This document shows positions 49,181-59,008 of a stretch of 62,755 nucleotides of DNA, piece by piece (the first letter of the stretch is position 1; each line of letters begins with the position of its first letter). The position numbers were made by a program, and so were the translations under genes. The DNA comes from Alphaproteobacteria bacterium (GTDB lineage Bacteria > Pseudomonadota > Alphaproteobacteria > JAJFFI01): NCBI GenBank assembly GCA_030066595.1, contig JASJBI010000017.1, positions 1-62,755 of the forward strand, read 5' to 3'. The notes under the pieces were generated by a model. It did not search any database. It saw only the letters and a program-made list of their open reading frames with translations, and was not told the DNA's origin.

Positions 49181-50016
49181 GACAAACTCTCTCCTCCGAC
49201 GAGCAACGCCATCGTCGCGACTCCTGCAGCAGCCGCGAGGTGACCGTCCAGCCGATCGAATGCCCCCCCATGTCCCGGGATGACGGCGCTCATATCCTTC
49301 ACCCCGAAACGGCGCTTCGCCGCCGACTCAACGAGATCCCCTGCCTGGGACACAAACGCGAGGACCGCACTGGCCCCCGTAACAGCCCAAAGACCGGCCC
49401 CGGCCGGCGAACGCCCACCGGAGACCAGAACAAACGCCGCCCCGACGACCGCCGCCGACACCGCACCACCGATCAGGCCCGACCAGGTCTTCCGCGGACT
49501 GACCTTCGGCGCGAGACGGGGTCCGCCAATCGTGCGACCCACTGCGTACGCACCGATATCCGTGGCCGCCACGGCCAGAACCATCCACAGCACCGTAAGC
49601 CCGCCGTCCGGGACGGCATAGCGCAGCCAAAAAATGGCGACGCCTGGTATCCCTATATAGCAGACCCCCAGCGCCCTCAGGACAATATTCTCCAGGCCGC
49701 CGGCCCGGCCGATAACATAGGTCAGCGCGGCTCCGACCGCCACCATGATCAGCGCGCCGGCATAGGATCCCCAAGCGGCAAACGCGATCACCGCCCAGCA
49801 GAACAGCACCAGCGGCCAAATCGAGAGCCCCTGTCGGCCACCCTCCGAGCAGAGCATCGCCCATTCCCAGGCGAGCGCTGCCACCATCAGGGCCAGCACA
49901 AGGTCGAAATAGGGAAACCCCGCGTAAATCGCCGCCAGCGAAGGCACTGCCACCGCCACCGCCGAGATCAGGCGAACCAAGAATTTGCGCGATGGGCTAG
50001 CCTCCGGCGGCGCCAT
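49171..50016 (-). CDS. cdsA: Phosphatidate cytidylyltransferase
   Basis: 281-aa multi-span inner-membrane enzyme making CDP-diacylglycerol. About seven to eight hydrophobic segments begin with RLISAVAVAVPSLAAIYAGF. The C-terminal CdsA signature is intact: SAAKRRFGVKDMSAVIPGHG with the following GGAFDRLDG. ATDIGAYAVGRTIGGPRLAP and SPRKTWSGLIGG are also typical. ATG 50016 overlaps the uppS stop by 20 bp; no homology extends upstream to 50112. Confidence 0.95.
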   Translation of the reverse strand: MAPPEASPSRKFLVRLISAVAVAVPSLAAIYAGFPYFDLVLALMVAALAWEWAMLCSEGGRQGLSIWPLVLFCWAVIAFAAWGSYAGALIMVAVGAALTYVIGRAGGLENIVLRALGVCYIGIPGVAIFWLRYAVPDGGLTVLWMVLAVAATDIGAYAVGRTIGGPRLAPKVSPRKTWSGLIGGAVSAAVVGAAFVLVSGGRSPAGAGLWAVTGASAVLAFVSQAGDLVESAAKRRFGVKDMSAVIPGHGGAFDRLDGHLAAAAGVATMALLVGGESLSWR

Positions 50017-50734
50017 ACCGACGCTCCCGGCGATGGAATTCCCGGATCGCGCGCTCCATGTCTTCCTTGTCGAAGTCCGGCCAAAGGGTTTCGACGAACA
50101 CCAGCTCCGCATAGGCCGACTGCCAGAGCAGGAAATTGCTCAGCCTCTGTTCGCCACTGGTCCGAATCACCAAGTCCGGATCGGGAATTCCTTGTGTCGC
50201 CAGGTGGGACTGGAAGGCCGGTTCGTCGATATCCCCGGGGGCGAGCCGGCCGGCCGCCACCTCCTGGGCCAACTCGCGGGCGGCCCGCACAATCTCGCCC
50301 CGGCCGCCGTAGCTCAACGCCACGGTGAGCATCAACCGCTCGTTACCCTCGGTTTGCCGCTCCGCCTGCTCGATCAACGCGACGATGTCGGTGGCCAGCC
50401 GCTCGCGCTCGCCGATCACCTTCACCCGGATGCCGTGCTCGTGCAAATCGGCGATCTCGCTGCGCAGATAGAAGCGCAGCAAAGCCATGAGGTCGTCCAC
50501 CTCGGCTGGCGGCCGTTTCCAGTTCTCGGACGAGAAGCCGTACAAGGTGAGATAGCGCACGCCCAGCTCGACAGCCCCGCGAACGGTCCTGCGCACCGCC
50601 TCGGCGCCGCGCCGATGACCGGCGGTCCGGGGCAATGCACGGGCCCGCGCCCAGCGGCCGTTTCCGTCCATGATGATGGCGATGTGTGCTGGCGGTGGCC
50701 GCGTATCGGCGTGTGACGGAGCGGCGCCTACCAT
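49997..50734 (-). CDS. uppS: Undecaprenyl diphosphate synthase
   Basis: 245 aa from ATG 50734, one base after the frr stop. Cis-prenyltransferase that builds the C55 carrier lipid for peptidoglycan and LPS. Catalytic Asp is in HIAIIMDGNGRWARARALPR, with GHRRGAEAVRR, LTLYGFSSENWKRP, YGGRGEIVRAARELAQ and DPDLVIRTSGEQRLSNFLLW. It ends KEDMERAIREFHRRERRYG. Its 3' end overlaps cdsA. Confidence 0.96.
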   Translation of the reverse strand: MVGAAPSHADTRPPPAHIAIIMDGNGRWARARALPRTAGHRRGAEAVRRTVRGAVELGVRYLTLYGFSSENWKRPPAEVDDLMALLRFYLRSEIADLHEHGIRVKVIGERERLATDIVALIEQAERQTEGNERLMLTVALSYGGRGEIVRAARELAQEVAAGRLAPGDIDEPAFQSHLATQGIPDPDLVIRTSGEQRLSNFLLWQSAYAELVFVETLWPDFDKEDMERAIREFHRRERRYGAAGG

Positions 50735-50735
50735 G

Positions 50736-51293
50736 TCAGACTTGCATGATCTCCGCTTCCTTCGCGGCGACCGCCTCGTCAATCTTCTTTATGAACGCAT
50801 CGGTCATCTTCTGGATGTCTTGGGACCAGGCATGGTGCTCGTCCTTGGACATTTCATGATCCTTCTCGAGACGCTTCAGGTGGTCCATCGCGTCCCGTCG
50901 CACGTTGCGCACGGCAACGCGGGCCTGCTCGGCATATTTGGCGGCGACCTTGGTCAGCTCGGTCCGTCGTTCTTCGTTGAGCTCCGGTATCGGGACCCGG
51001 ATCAGCTGGCCCTCGGTCTGAGGATTGAGTCCCAGATTCGCGTCGAGGATCGCGCGTTCCACCCCTTTGACCAAACCCTTGTCCCAAACATTGATGGTCA
51101 ACAGCCGGGCTTCCGGCACGCCGATCGTCGCGACCTGGTCAAGCGGCATCTGGCTGCCATAGGCCTCAACGGTAATCGGCTCCAGCAAGCTCGCCGACGC
51201 GCGCCCCGTGCGCAGACCGGCAAATTCCTTGCGTAGCACTTCCGTAGCCCCGTTCATGCGCCGCTCAATGTCGTTGACATTGAACTCAGCCAC
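50736..51293 (-). CDS. frr: Ribosome recycling factor
   Basis: 185 aa when started at GTG 51293, the same length as E. coli RRF; an ATG at 51308 lacks spacing to any ribosome site. It splits post-termination ribosomes with EF-G. It has the three-helix bundle and beta domain: [76 protein letters not shown] and [20 protein letters not shown]. The start overlaps the pyrH stop by 8 bp. Confidence 0.95.
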   Translation of the reverse strand: MAEFNVNDIERRMNGATEVLRKEFAGLRTGRASASLLEPITVEAYGSQMPLDQVATIGVPEARLLTINVWDKGLVKGVERAILDANLGLNPQTEGQLIRVPIPELNEERRTELTKVAAKYAEQARVAVRNVRRDAMDHLKRLEKDHEMSKDEHHAWSQDIQKMTDAFIKKIDEAVAAKEAEIMQV

Positions 51294-52023
51294 CTTTCCC
51301 GCTCCCATTCCTGATTATTGTAAACCGTCCGCGGCCAGTCATGACGTCGCTGAACGCGCCTTTATTGTGTATCGAAAAAACCAAAATCGGAATGTTATTT
51401 TCGCGGGCGAGCGCAATGGCCGAAGCGTCCATGACCTTGAGATCGCGCGACAGCACCTCGTGGAAGGTCAGCTCATCGTAGCGGACGGCCTTTTTGTCGG
51501 TCTTGGGATCGGCGCTGTACACGCCGTCCACCTGGGTGGCCTTGAGCAGGGCCTCGCAGCCCATTTCCGAGGCGCGCAGCGCGGCCGCGGTATCCGTGGT
51601 GAAGAAGGGGTTTCCCGTGCCGGCGCCGAATATGACGATGCGACCCTTTTCCATGTGGCGTATGGCGCGCCTGCGGATATAGGGCTCGCAGACCGACTCC
51701 ATCGGAATCGCCGACAACACCCGGGTCGCGACCCCCTTTCTTTCCAAGATGCTCTGCAAAGCCAGCGCGTTGATCACCGTGGCCAGCATGCCCATGTAGT
51801 CGGCGCTGGCCCGCTCCATGCCGGATGCGGCGCCGCTGATGCCGCGAAAGATATTGCCGGCGCCGACCACCAGAGAGATCTCGACGCCCATCTTCGAGAC
51901 GGCGATCACCTCGTCCGTGATCCGGTCGACGGCATCGGCGTCGAGTCCCGAGGTCCCGTCGCCCATCAACGCCTCGCCCGAAAGCTTGAGCAAGACGCGC
52001 CGGTACTTCGCCTCGCCCGCCAT
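51286..52023 (-). CDS. pyrH: Uridylate kinase
   Basis: 245-aa amino-acid-kinase-fold enzyme phosphorylating UMP to UDP, upstream of PyrG in pyrimidine supply. [17 protein letters not shown] opens the protein, then [44 protein letters not shown], and [19 protein letters not shown]. It lies 170 bp after tsf, so it probably has its own promoter, and starts the pyrH-frr-uppS-cdsA-dxr cluster. Confidence 0.97.
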   Translation of the reverse strand: MAGEAKYRRVLLKLSGEALMGDGTSGLDADAVDRITDEVIAVSKMGVEISLVVGAGNIFRGISGAASGMERASADYMGMLATVINALALQSILERKGVATRVLSAIPMESVCEPYIRRRAIRHMEKGRIVIFGAGTGNPFFTTDTAAALRASEMGCEALLKATQVDGVYSADPKTDKKAVRYDELTFHEVLSRDLKVMDASAIALARENNIPILVFSIHNKGAFSDVMTGRGRFTIIRNGSGKGG

Positions 52024-52193
52024 CAGCGACCCCCCGGACGCGCCGCGTCCACCGACTGCGGACAGACACAGCCCGTCGTGACGTGCGTTCCTACCTGGAT
52101 CCCCTGGCCAAGCGGCATTGCTTTTCTTGGGCGCCCCTGGTGCAAGTTCTGCGCGGCGCGCGGCGCCGCAGTGTAATCCGCTCAGTCGCTGCG

Positions 52194-53120
52194 TTAGCCC
52201 GCCAGCTGGGCGGCAACTTCAGCCGCGAAATCCTCGTCCTTCTTCTCGATGCCCTCGCCCAGCGCGAAGCGGACGAACCCGGTGACCGAGACCGGGGCGC
52301 CGACATCGGCCGCGGCCGCCTCGATCGCCTTGCGCACCTTGCTTTCGCCGTCGATCACGTAGGTTTGCTCCAGCAAGACCACCTCCTCGTAGTACTTGCG
52401 GAGCCGGCCCTCGACCATCTTCGCCACGATCTCGTCGGGTTTGCCCGATGCCTTGGCCTGGTCCGCCAGCACCGCGCGCTCGCGCTCGACCGCCGCGGGA
52501 TCCAGATCCTCGACCGCCAACGCCTGCGGATTGGCCGCAGCCACATGCATTGCGAGCTGCTTGCCCAGCGCCGCCAGCTGCGCCGCGTCCCCGTCCGAGC
52601 TGAGACCCACCAGAACGCCGATCTTGCCGAGGCCGGGGGCGACCTGGTTGTGAACATAGCCGACCACGGCGCCGTCGGGCGCGGAGACCAGCGCGACGCG
52701 GCGCAGCGACATATTCTCCCCGATTGTGGCGATCATGTGGGTGAGCTGTTCGTCCACCGACCGTCCGGCGTCCGGGTAGTCCGCCGCCTTGACCGCGTCC
52801 AAGTTCCCGCCCTGCGCCAGGGCCACCGCGGCGACTTGCATGACAAAGGACTGAAAGTCCTCGTTGCGCGCAACGAAGTCGGTCTCGGAATTGACCTCCA
52901 CCAGCGCGCCCCGGTCGCCGCCCAGCGCCAGCCCGATCAACCCCTCGGCGGCAACCCGCCCGGCCTTCTTGGCCGCGGCGGCCAAGCCCTTCTTGCGCAG
53001 CCAGTCGACTGCCTGGTCCATGTCGCCGCCGGTCTCGGTCAGCGCCTTCTTGCAATCCATCATCCCGGCGCCGGTCTTCTCGCGAAGTTCCTTGACCAGC
53101 GCGGCTGTAATCTCGGCCAT
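52194..53120 (-). CDS. tsf: Elongation factor Ts
   Basis: 308 aa; nucleotide-exchange factor for EF-Tu. The N-terminal UBA-like domain is [20 protein letters not shown], followed by the core dimerisation region with [25 protein letters not shown] (EF-Tu contact TDFVA), and [20 protein letters not shown]. The C-terminal end ([20 protein letters not shown]) is typical. It is 30 bp downstream of rpsB, the universal rpsB-tsf pair. Confidence 0.97.
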   Translation of the reverse strand: MAEITAALVKELREKTGAGMMDCKKALTETGGDMDQAVDWLRKKGLAAAAKKAGRVAAEGLIGLALGGDRGALVEVNSETDFVARNEDFQSFVMQVAAVALAQGGNLDAVKAADYPDAGRSVDEQLTHMIATIGENMSLRRVALVSAPDGAVVGYVHNQVAPGLGKIGVLVGLSSDGDAAQLAALGKQLAMHVAAANPQALAVEDLDPAAVERERAVLADQAKASGKPDEIVAKMVEGRLRKYYEEVVLLEQTYVIDGESKVRKAIEAAAADVGAPVSVTGFVRFALGEGIEKKDEDFAAEVAAQLAG

Positions 53121-53150
53121 ATGTCTACTCGTTCCTCGGTCTCGTGGGGT

Positions 53151-54161
53151 TCAACCCGCCTGCCGCTGGGCTTCGCTCTCTTCGGCCTGCGGCTCTGAGG
53201 GCGCCTCGGCCGGCGCCGCCTCGGGTTCCGCTGGCTTGTTCTTTTCTGCCGCTTCGGGCGGGGCCGCTTCGGGTTCCGCTGGCTTATTCTTCTCCGCGGC
53301 TTCGGGTTCCGCTGGCTTGTCCGCTTCCGCTTCGGTCGGGGCCGCTTCGGGTTCGACCGGCTTGTCCGCCGCCTCGGCTGCCGGCTCCGCGGCCACAGGT
53401 TCGGCGATGTCCGCGGGCAGCGGCTCGACCGGCGCCTCTTCGGCCTCACCAATATCGGCACCGCTGAGGATCATCTCCTCCTGCAATCCGCCGATCACCG
53501 ATTCGGCGATCAAGTCGCAGTACAGATTGATCGCGCGCAGCGAGTCGTCGTTGCCGGGAACCGGGTAGTTGATCTGGTCCGGATTGGAGTTGCTGTCGAT
53601 CACCGCAACCACCGGAACCTTGAGCTTGCGCGCCTCCCGCACGGCGATCTCCTCCTTGTTCGTGTCGATCACGAACAGGATATCGGGCAGGTTGCCCATC
53701 TCCTTGATTCCCCCCAGCGCCCGCTCGAGCTTGTCCCGCTCCCGGGTGAGGTTGAGCAGTTCCTTCTTGGTCAGCCCGACATTGTCCTCGGCAAGCTTCT
53801 CGTCGAGTTCGCGCAGGCGCCGTATGGAGATCGAGATCGTCTTCCAGTTGGTCAGCATGCCGCCGAGCCAACGGTGGTTAACATAGTATTGCCCGCAGCG
53901 CTTCGCGGCCTCCGCGACCTTGTCGCTGGCCTGTCGTTTGGTCCCGACGAACAGCACCCGGCCGCCCTTGGCGGCAACGTCTCGGACTGCCTCCATCGCC
54001 TGATACAGCATCGGCACGGTCTGCTCGAGGTCGATGATGTGGGTGTTGTTTCTGACGCCAAAGATGTAGGGCGCCATCTTCGGATTCCACCGTCGCGTGT
54101 GGTGCCCGAAATGAACGCCAGCCTCCAACAGCTGGCGCATGGTAAAGGTCGGTGTAGCCAT
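53151..54161 (-). CDS. rpsB: 30S ribosomal protein S2 with long acidic repeat tail
   Basis: 336 aa from ATG 54161 (AAGGA eight bases upstream). Residues 1-235 are ordinary S2: [98 protein letters not shown]. From about 245 to the end is a Pro/Ala/Glu/Lys tail of some 90 residues built on the repeat [13 protein letters not shown] and related DKPAEPEA units. E. coli S2 is 241 aa. The tail has no clear structure and may be disordered. Confidence 0.97.
   Translation of the reverse strand: MATPTFTMRQLLEAGVHFGHHTRRWNPKMAPYIFGVRNNTHIIDLEQTVPMLYQAMEAVRDVAAKGGRVLFVGTKRQASDKVAEAAKRCGQYYVNHRWLGGMLTNWKTISISIRRLRELDEKLAEDNVGLTKKELLNLTRERDKLERALGGIKEMGNLPDILFVIDTNKEEIAVREARKLKVPVVAVIDSNSNPDQINYPVPGNDDSLRAINLYCDLIAESVIGGLQEEMILSGADIGEAEEAPVEPLPADIAEPVAAEPAAEAADKPVEPEAAPTEAEADKPAEPEAAEKNKPAEPEAAPPEAAEKNKPAEPEAAPAEAPSEPQAEESEAQRQAG
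53215..53375 (-). repeat. In-frame tandem repeats encoding the S2 tail
   Basis: Degenerate direct repeats of a roughly 35-60 bp unit, with the recurring core TTCGGGTTCCGCTGGCTT on the plus strand (for example near 53222, 53269 and 53304), translate as (A/D)KPAEPEA on the minus strand. Such runs can change copy number by slippage without breaking the frame. Confidence 0.7.
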
Positions 54162-54309
54162 CTCTAGATCCTTTTCCGGTTGTACCTCCGCGGGAGTGAG
54201 CCCGGCCGGCGCCGGCCCGAAGGCTGCACCCGACAGGACACCGGAGCGACGCGCCGGCCTGCTGGCCGGTCGCCGCAATCCCACGTGTGAGATTAGTCAA
54301 CTCCGCCGT
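54162..54309 (-). other. rpsB 5' leader
   Basis: The region between the predicted promoter and the rpsB ATG is about 140 nt, GC-rich and full of short palindromes (for example GGCCGGCGCCGGCC). It could fold strongly and may serve S2 autoregulation, which is known for rpsB in other bacteria. No recognised leader motif could be matched by eye. Confidence 0.3.
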
Positions 54310-54338
54310 TTGATACGTGGTCCGCCCGCGCATTGCAA
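54310..54338 (-). promoter_or_regulatory. Sigma-70-like promoter of rpsB-tsf
   Basis: Minus strand: TTGCAA (54338-54333), 17-bp spacer, TATCAA (54315-54310). It would start transcription about 140 nt before the rpsB ATG. Confidence 0.45.
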
Positions 54339-54638
54339 GTGCCAAGAGGCCCGCAAAGCCAGGCATTTCTTTGTCGCCGGCCGACGGGCGTGGCTTCCTC
54401 AAGTCACCGACCTATTGTCGATATCCAGCATTTTCGAATTTCTTTAGATTTATTCTCAGCACTCGTGTATAAGCCTCTGGGGGATTTCATAAGAACTGCC
54501 GGTTTAACGGACTTTTAAATGCACTTGTGCGATATAGACTCAAGGCATGGTTCCGGCCGGGATGGCGTGGTCGTCAGACCAGGGGAACCGGGCCACTGCG
54601 AAGGAATCGCAAGGGCTGGTCAGGCAAAGGTATTGCGC
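54339..54638. other. 300-bp intergenic stretch without a recognised gene
   Basis: It lies between the rpsB promoter and the exported-protein gene at 54639. It becomes AT-rich around 54430-54535 (for example ATTTCTTTAGATTTATTC), which suits a promoter for the plus-strand gene. The open frame from 54519 continues into that gene but the extra 40 residues have no features. Confidence 0.4.
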
Positions 54639-55169
54639 ATGTGCACGGAATCCGCAGTAGGGCGGAGGCCCGTGGCCGATGAGACAGGGCGTCGGGGCAC
54701 GCCGCCGAGGATCTTGAATACGCTGGTACTCGCGTTCGCCGCCACGATGCTGGCTGGACAGCCCGTCGGCGCGGAGGAACGGCTGAACGGGGCGCAGCTC
54801 CGGGAACTGCTGCCCGGCAAAACCGTGCAGGGCACGTCGGACGGCATCAACGACATCACGGTCAGGTTCTCCTCGGACGGCACCGTGGCCGGCCGGGCCG
54901 AAATGATCCTGTTGGTGGACGAGGACGAGGGCGTCTGGGAGATCGAGGACGACACCATCTGCCTGACGTGGACCACCTGGGCGGACGCGGAACGGCGGTG
55001 CATGCATGTGGAGCGCCACGGAGACCGATACGAATCCTATGCCGCCGAAGACGGCTCCATGCGCACCGTCTTTCGCGTGCGGCAGCCCTCGACCCAGGTG
55101 GGTGACACCGGGGACCCGCTCGACGACTTCTACAAAATCAGCACCGAGCCCATGGCCTTCGGGCGCTGA
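54639..55169 (+). CDS. Small exported protein sharing a domain with the Ser/Thr kinase C-terminus
   Basis: 176 aa from ATG 54639 (AAAGG eight bases upstream). A basic leader precedes a hydrophobic signal segment (about 25-45, ILNTLVLAFAATMLAGQPVG) with likely cleavage after GAEE or GA. The mature part has DITVRFSSDGTVAGRAEM and then GVWEIEDDTICLTWTTWADA with Cys108 and Cys121. That pattern repeats the kinase tail at 478-581 (GAWSVEGGKLCMKWSKW, second Cys 13 residues on), including Trp spacing. It resembles DUF995-type alphaproteobacterial exported proteins, by memory only. It is convergent with dnaE; function unknown. Confidence 0.7.
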   Translation: MCTESAVGRRPVADETGRRGTPPRILNTLVLAFAATMLAGQPVGAEERLNGAQLRELLPGKTVQGTSDGINDITVRFSSDGTVAGRAEMILLVDEDEGVWEIEDDTICLTWTTWADAERRCMHVERHGDRYESYAAEDGSMRTVFRVRQPSTQVGDTGDPLDDFYKISTEPMAFGR

Positions 55170-55179
55170 CCCGACCTTG

Positions 55180-55201
55180 GGCTTGGCGGCTGCGCCGAGC
55201 C
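55180..55201. terminator. Hairpin between convergent exported-protein gene and dnaE
   Basis: GGCTTGGCG (55180-55188) and CGCCGAGCC (55193-55201) form a nine-pair stem (one G-T) with a four-base loop, abutting the dnaE stop. No T tract follows, so efficiency is uncertain. Confidence 0.4.
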
Positions 55202-55202
55202 T

Positions 55203-58200
55203 CTAGATCTCCTGCACGTCCCTCACGCCGGGAATGGCCTTGATGGCCCCCCGCAGCGGCGCCGACACGGCCAGCCGCCGGGCCAACTCCAGTTCGACCT
55301 CGCGATCCCCCAATGCCAGGATCAGGCTCACCCGGCCGCGCCCTTCCCCGGTCCGCTCGACTACGCTCTTCAGCGATTCGAGGGCACCGGCGTCGCCCGC
55401 ATAGATGCGCAGGCCAATGGCCGTACCGGCCACCATCCTGTCCAGCTCGTCGATGGACTGGGCCAGGAATTTGGGCTGATCGCCCTCGAGCCGTGCTTCG
55501 CCTGACAGCAAGAGGGGCGCGCCCGCCTCGATTAAGTCGCGGGCCTGGGCCAGGAGCTCGGCAAAGACCGTTGCCTCGTACATCCCGCTGGTGTCCGACA
55601 GGGTGACGAAGGCGAACCTGTTGCCGCGCTGCGAGGTCCGTTCCTTCTTGCCCAACACCGTCCCGGCCAGTTTGACCTGGATGGCGCCGCCCGCCGCCCT
55701 GACCCGATCGGGCAGCGCGGCCGCCGGCGTCACGCCGAGGCGTTCGAGGCTGGTCTGATAGCCGTCGAGAGGATGCGCCGACAGGTAGAAGCCGATGGCG
55801 TCATACTCCCGCTGCAACGCGTCAAGCTGCGACCAGTCCGGGACCGTGGGCAGGAGCATGCGGGGGCTCGCCTCGTCTTCGCCTCCGAACAGGCTGGTCT
55901 GATCGCTCGAACGCTCGGTCGCGGCGGCCGAGGCGTGGCGCATGATCGTCTCCGCCGCGGCAAACGCCCGTGCCCGGCTGGGCTCCAGGCCGTCGAAGGC
56001 GCCGGCGCAGGCCAGGTTTTCGAGTTGCCGTTTGTTCAGCGTCTGGCTGTCGACGCGCCGGGCGAGGTCGCCCAGATCCCGGAACGGCCCGGCCCGGCCG
56101 CGCTCCGCGACCAGATCCTCCATCGCCTGCCGCCCGACATTGCGCACGGCGGCGAGCGCGTAGCGGATCGCGAGCCCCTCCCCGTCCGCCGTCTCGACCG
56201 AGAACACCGGCTCCGACCTGTTGATGTCCGGCGGCAGCAACGGGATGCCCAGGCGGTCGAGTTCCTGCCGGAAGATGTTGAGCTTGTCCGTGTTGCCCAT
56301 GTCGTAGGTCATGGAGGCGGCCAGGAACTCGACGGGGTAGTTCGCCTTCAGGTAGGCCGTCTGATAGGCCACCAGCCCGTATCCGGCCGAGTGGGCCTTG
56401 TTGAAGCCGTAGCCGGCGAACTTGTCGACCAGGTCGAAGACATAGCTGGCCCGGTCCTTGGGGACACCGCGCGCGACCGCGCCGTCGATGAACGCGTCCC
56501 GCTGCGCCGCCATCTCCGACTTGATCTTCTTGCCCATGGCTTTGCGCAGGATGTCGGCCTGGGCCAGGGTGAAGCCCGCGAACACCTGGGCGATCTGCAT
56601 CACCTGTTCCTGATAGATGATGACGCCATAGGTATCCGCCACCACCGGCTCGATCGTCTCGTGCAGGAACTCCGGCTGCTCGCGGCCGTGCTTGCAGGCG
56701 ATGTATTTGGGGATGTTCTCCATCGGCCCCGGCCGAAACAGCGCCACCAGCGCGACGATGTCCTCGAAGTTGCCGACCTGGGCATCGCGCAGCAGGCTGC
56801 GCATGCCGGCGCTTTCAAACTGGAACACGCCGATGGTGTCGCCGCGGCTGAGCATCTCGTAGGTCTTGTCGTCGTGGAGCGGCAGGGTCTGCAGGTCCAG
56901 TTCGACCCCCCGCAGGCGCAACAGCTCGCAAGTCCGGGCCAGGACGGTCAGCGTCTTGAGGCCGAGGAAGTCGAACTTCACCAGGCCCGCGGATTCGACA
57001 TACTTCATGCTGAACTGAGTGACCGGCATCGCCGAGCGGGGGTCGCGGTAGAGCGGGATCAGCTCTTCGAGCGGCCGATCGCCGATCACCAGGCCGGCGG
57101 CATGGGTCGACGCATGCCGGTAGAGGCCCTCGAGCTTGAGTGCGATGTCAAGCAGCCGCGCCACGGCGGAATCTTCGGCCTGCATCTCCTGCAGACGCGG
57201 CTCTTCATCGATGGCCTGGCGCAGTTTGACCGGATTGGCGGGGTTGTTCGGCACCAGCTTGCATATGCGGTCAACCTGGCCGTAGGGCATCTCCAGGACC
57301 CGGCCGACGTCGCGCAGGGCCGCCCGCGCCTGCAGCGATCCGAAGGTGATGATCTGGGCCACGTGGTCGCGGCCGTACTTGCCCTGCACATAGCGGATCA
57401 CCTCGTCGCGGCGGTCCTGGCAGAAGTCGATGTCGAAGTCCGGCATCGACACCCGATCGGGATTGAGGAAGCGCTCGAACAGCAGGCCCCAGCGCAGGGG
57501 ATCCAGATCGGTGATCGAGAGGCTCCAGGCGACCAGCGAGCCGGCGCCTGAGCCGCGCCCGGGGCCGACCGGAATACCCTGGCTCTTGGCCCAGCGGATG
57601 AAGTCCGCGACGATCAGGAAATAGCCGGCGAAGCCCATGCGCACGATCACGTCGAGCTCGAAGTCGAGCCTTTCCCAATAGGGCTGGGCCGCGACCTCCC
57701 GCGCATCTGCCGGCATTTCCGGCGTAAATACCTGGGACTTCAGCCGCTCCTCGAGGCCGCCCCGGGCCTGCGCTTCCAGCTCTTCCGGCTCGCTTCGTCC
57801 GGACTCGGATTCAAAGGGGGGCAGAATCGGCTCGCGGACCTCCGGCATGTAGGCGCAGCGCCGGGCCACGACCAAAGTGTTGTCGACCGCCTCGGGCAGA
57901 TCCGCAAAGGCCGCGCGCATGTCGGCGGCGCTCTTGAAGCGGTGCTCGGGCGTCACCCGGCGGCGCTCGCTGTCGCTGAGGACGCTTTTCTCCTCGATGC
58001 ACAGCAAGGCGTCGTGCGCCTCGAACTTGTCCTCGCCGGCGAAGAACACCTCGTTGGTGGCGATCAGCGGCAGGTCGTGCCGATAGGCGAGCTCCAAGAG
58101 GCCGGGCTCGACCCGGCGCTCGATGTCCAGGCCGTGCCGGTGCAGCTCGATATAGAGCCGTGCCGGAAAGAGCCTGGCCAGTTCGCCAAGAGTGGCTGCG

Positions 58201-58673
58201 GCGGCTTCGTCCTGGCCCTCGCCCAACAACCGACCCACCGCGCCGGCCGGGCCGCCGGTCAGGGCCAAGAGCCCTTCACTGCGCCCGGAGAGATCACCGA
58301 GCGCCACATGCGGCGGATCACCGGGATCGGTCTCCAGGAAGGACTGGCTGACCAGCGCCAGCAAATTGCGGTAGCCAGTCTCGTTCTGAACCAGCAGCAG
58401 CAATGGGTCCGGCGGCGGTCCGCCCCGCGCCTTGGCGCCCTGAGCGGGCCGGGTCTCCACCAAGAGCTGGCAGCCGATGATGGGTTGCACGCCCGCGGGC
58501 GCCGCCGCCAGCGCGAACTCCATGGCGCCGAACAGGTTGCCGCTGTCGGTGACCGCGACCGCCGGCATGTCGTGCGTGCGGCAAAGCGCGATCAGCTCGC
58601 GGATCGAAATCGCCCCTTCGGAGAGCGAATAGGCGGAATGGACCCGGAGGTGGACGAAATCGGCGTGGCTCAT
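55203..58673 (-). CDS. dnaE: DNA polymerase III alpha subunit
   Basis: 1156 aa from ATG 58673 (SHADFVHLRVHSAYSLSEGA, the usual start); an ATG at 58715 would add 14 residues, and neither has a good ribosome site. Replicative polymerase: N-terminal PHP domain (1-280), palm with catalytic Asp pair in MPDFDIDFCQDRRDEV (about 408-423), fingers and beta-binding regions (AGYGFNKAHSAGYGLVAYQT), tandem HhH, an OB-fold with KLAGTVLGKKERTSQRG near 1000 and a C-terminal tau-binding end. In relatives it lies near rpsB-tsf, as here. DnaA-box-like repeats lie 85-120 bp upstream. Confidence 0.97.
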   Translation of the reverse strand: MSHADFVHLRVHSAYSLSEGAISIRELIALCRTHDMPAVAVTDSGNLFGAMEFALAAAPAGVQPIIGCQLLVETRPAQGAKARGGPPPDPLLLLVQNETGYRNLLALVSQSFLETDPGDPPHVALGDLSGRSEGLLALTGGPAGAVGRLLGEGQDEAAAATLGELARLFPARLYIELHRHGLDIERRVEPGLLELAYRHDLPLIATNEVFFAGEDKFEAHDALLCIEEKSVLSDSERRRVTPEHRFKSAADMRAAFADLPEAVDNTLVVARRCAYMPEVREPILPPFESESGRSEPEELEAQARGGLEERLKSQVFTPEMPADAREVAAQPYWERLDFELDVIVRMGFAGYFLIVADFIRWAKSQGIPVGPGRGSGAGSLVAWSLSITDLDPLRWGLLFERFLNPDRVSMPDFDIDFCQDRRDEVIRYVQGKYGRDHVAQIITFGSLQARAALRDVGRVLEMPYGQVDRICKLVPNNPANPVKLRQAIDEEPRLQEMQAEDSAVARLLDIALKLEGLYRHASTHAAGLVIGDRPLEELIPLYRDPRSAMPVTQFSMKYVESAGLVKFDFLGLKTLTVLARTCELLRLRGVELDLQTLPLHDDKTYEMLSRGDTIGVFQFESAGMRSLLRDAQVGNFEDIVALVALFRPGPMENIPKYIACKHGREQPEFLHETIEPVVADTYGVIIYQEQVMQIAQVFAGFTLAQADILRKAMGKKIKSEMAAQRDAFIDGAVARGVPKDRASYVFDLVDKFAGYGFNKAHSAGYGLVAYQTAYLKANYPVEFLAASMTYDMGNTDKLNIFRQELDRLGIPLLPPDINRSEPVFSVETADGEGLAIRYALAAVRNVGRQAMEDLVAERGRAGPFRDLGDLARRVDSQTLNKRQLENLACAGAFDGLEPSRARAFAAAETIMRHASAAATERSSDQTSLFGGEDEASPRMLLPTVPDWSQLDALQREYDAIGFYLSAHPLDGYQTSLERLGVTPAAALPDRVRAAGGAIQVKLAGTVLGKKERTSQRGNRFAFVTLSDTSGMYEATVFAELLAQARDLIEAGAPLLLSGEARLEGDQPKFLAQSIDELDRMVAGTAIGLRIYAGDAGALESLKSVVERTGEGRGRVSLILALGDREVELELARRLAVSAPLRGAIKAIPGVRDVQEI

Positions 58674-58757
58674 GGGGGCGCCGTCGATCATGGCCAGTGC
58701 CCGGAAGGATTCCATATCCCAGCCCGCCTGTCAGGAACATCTTGGCAGAGCAAGCCA

Positions 58758-58792
58758 CTTGTCCACAGGATATTGTGTCCACTGTGGACAAG
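58758..58792. promoter_or_regulatory. DnaA-box-like inverted repeat upstream of dnaE
   Basis: CTTGTCCACAG (58758-58768) and CTGTGGACAAG (58782-58792) are perfect 11-bp inverted arms with a 13-nt spacer; each holds TTGTCCACA, one mismatch from the E. coli DnaA consensus and identical to the box preferred by GC-rich actinobacteria. The overlapping TGTCCAC-T-GTGGACA gives an alternative tight palindrome. Located in the dnaE to CoA-transferase gap. Confidence 0.6.
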
Positions 58793-59008
58793 CGGACAGG
58801 CGCGCACGGCTCCGGGCCATGCAGCATGACCATCCGGCGCCGCCCGAGCGCTTCCCCGCCACGAGAACGGCCACGCCATGATCCGAACCGGCAGGCCCGC
58901 CGGCATTGGCGGCCCATGTCCCGAAAATCCACCCGTGGAAGCATTGACCCTCGCGGGCAACGGGGCATTTTCTTGGTTGGGATACGCGGTCGACAGCGGA
59001 GGTCAGAC

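Noticed and set aside
52024..52193. 170-bp tsf-pyrH gap checked for a tRNA or small RNA
   Set aside because: It has GC-rich palindromes only; no cloverleaf or conserved RNA motif was found.
53215..53375. Direct repeats considered as a CRISPR or VNTR locus
   Set aside because: The units are in frame inside rpsB, with no regular spacers and no cas genes. They are listed as a coding repeat instead.
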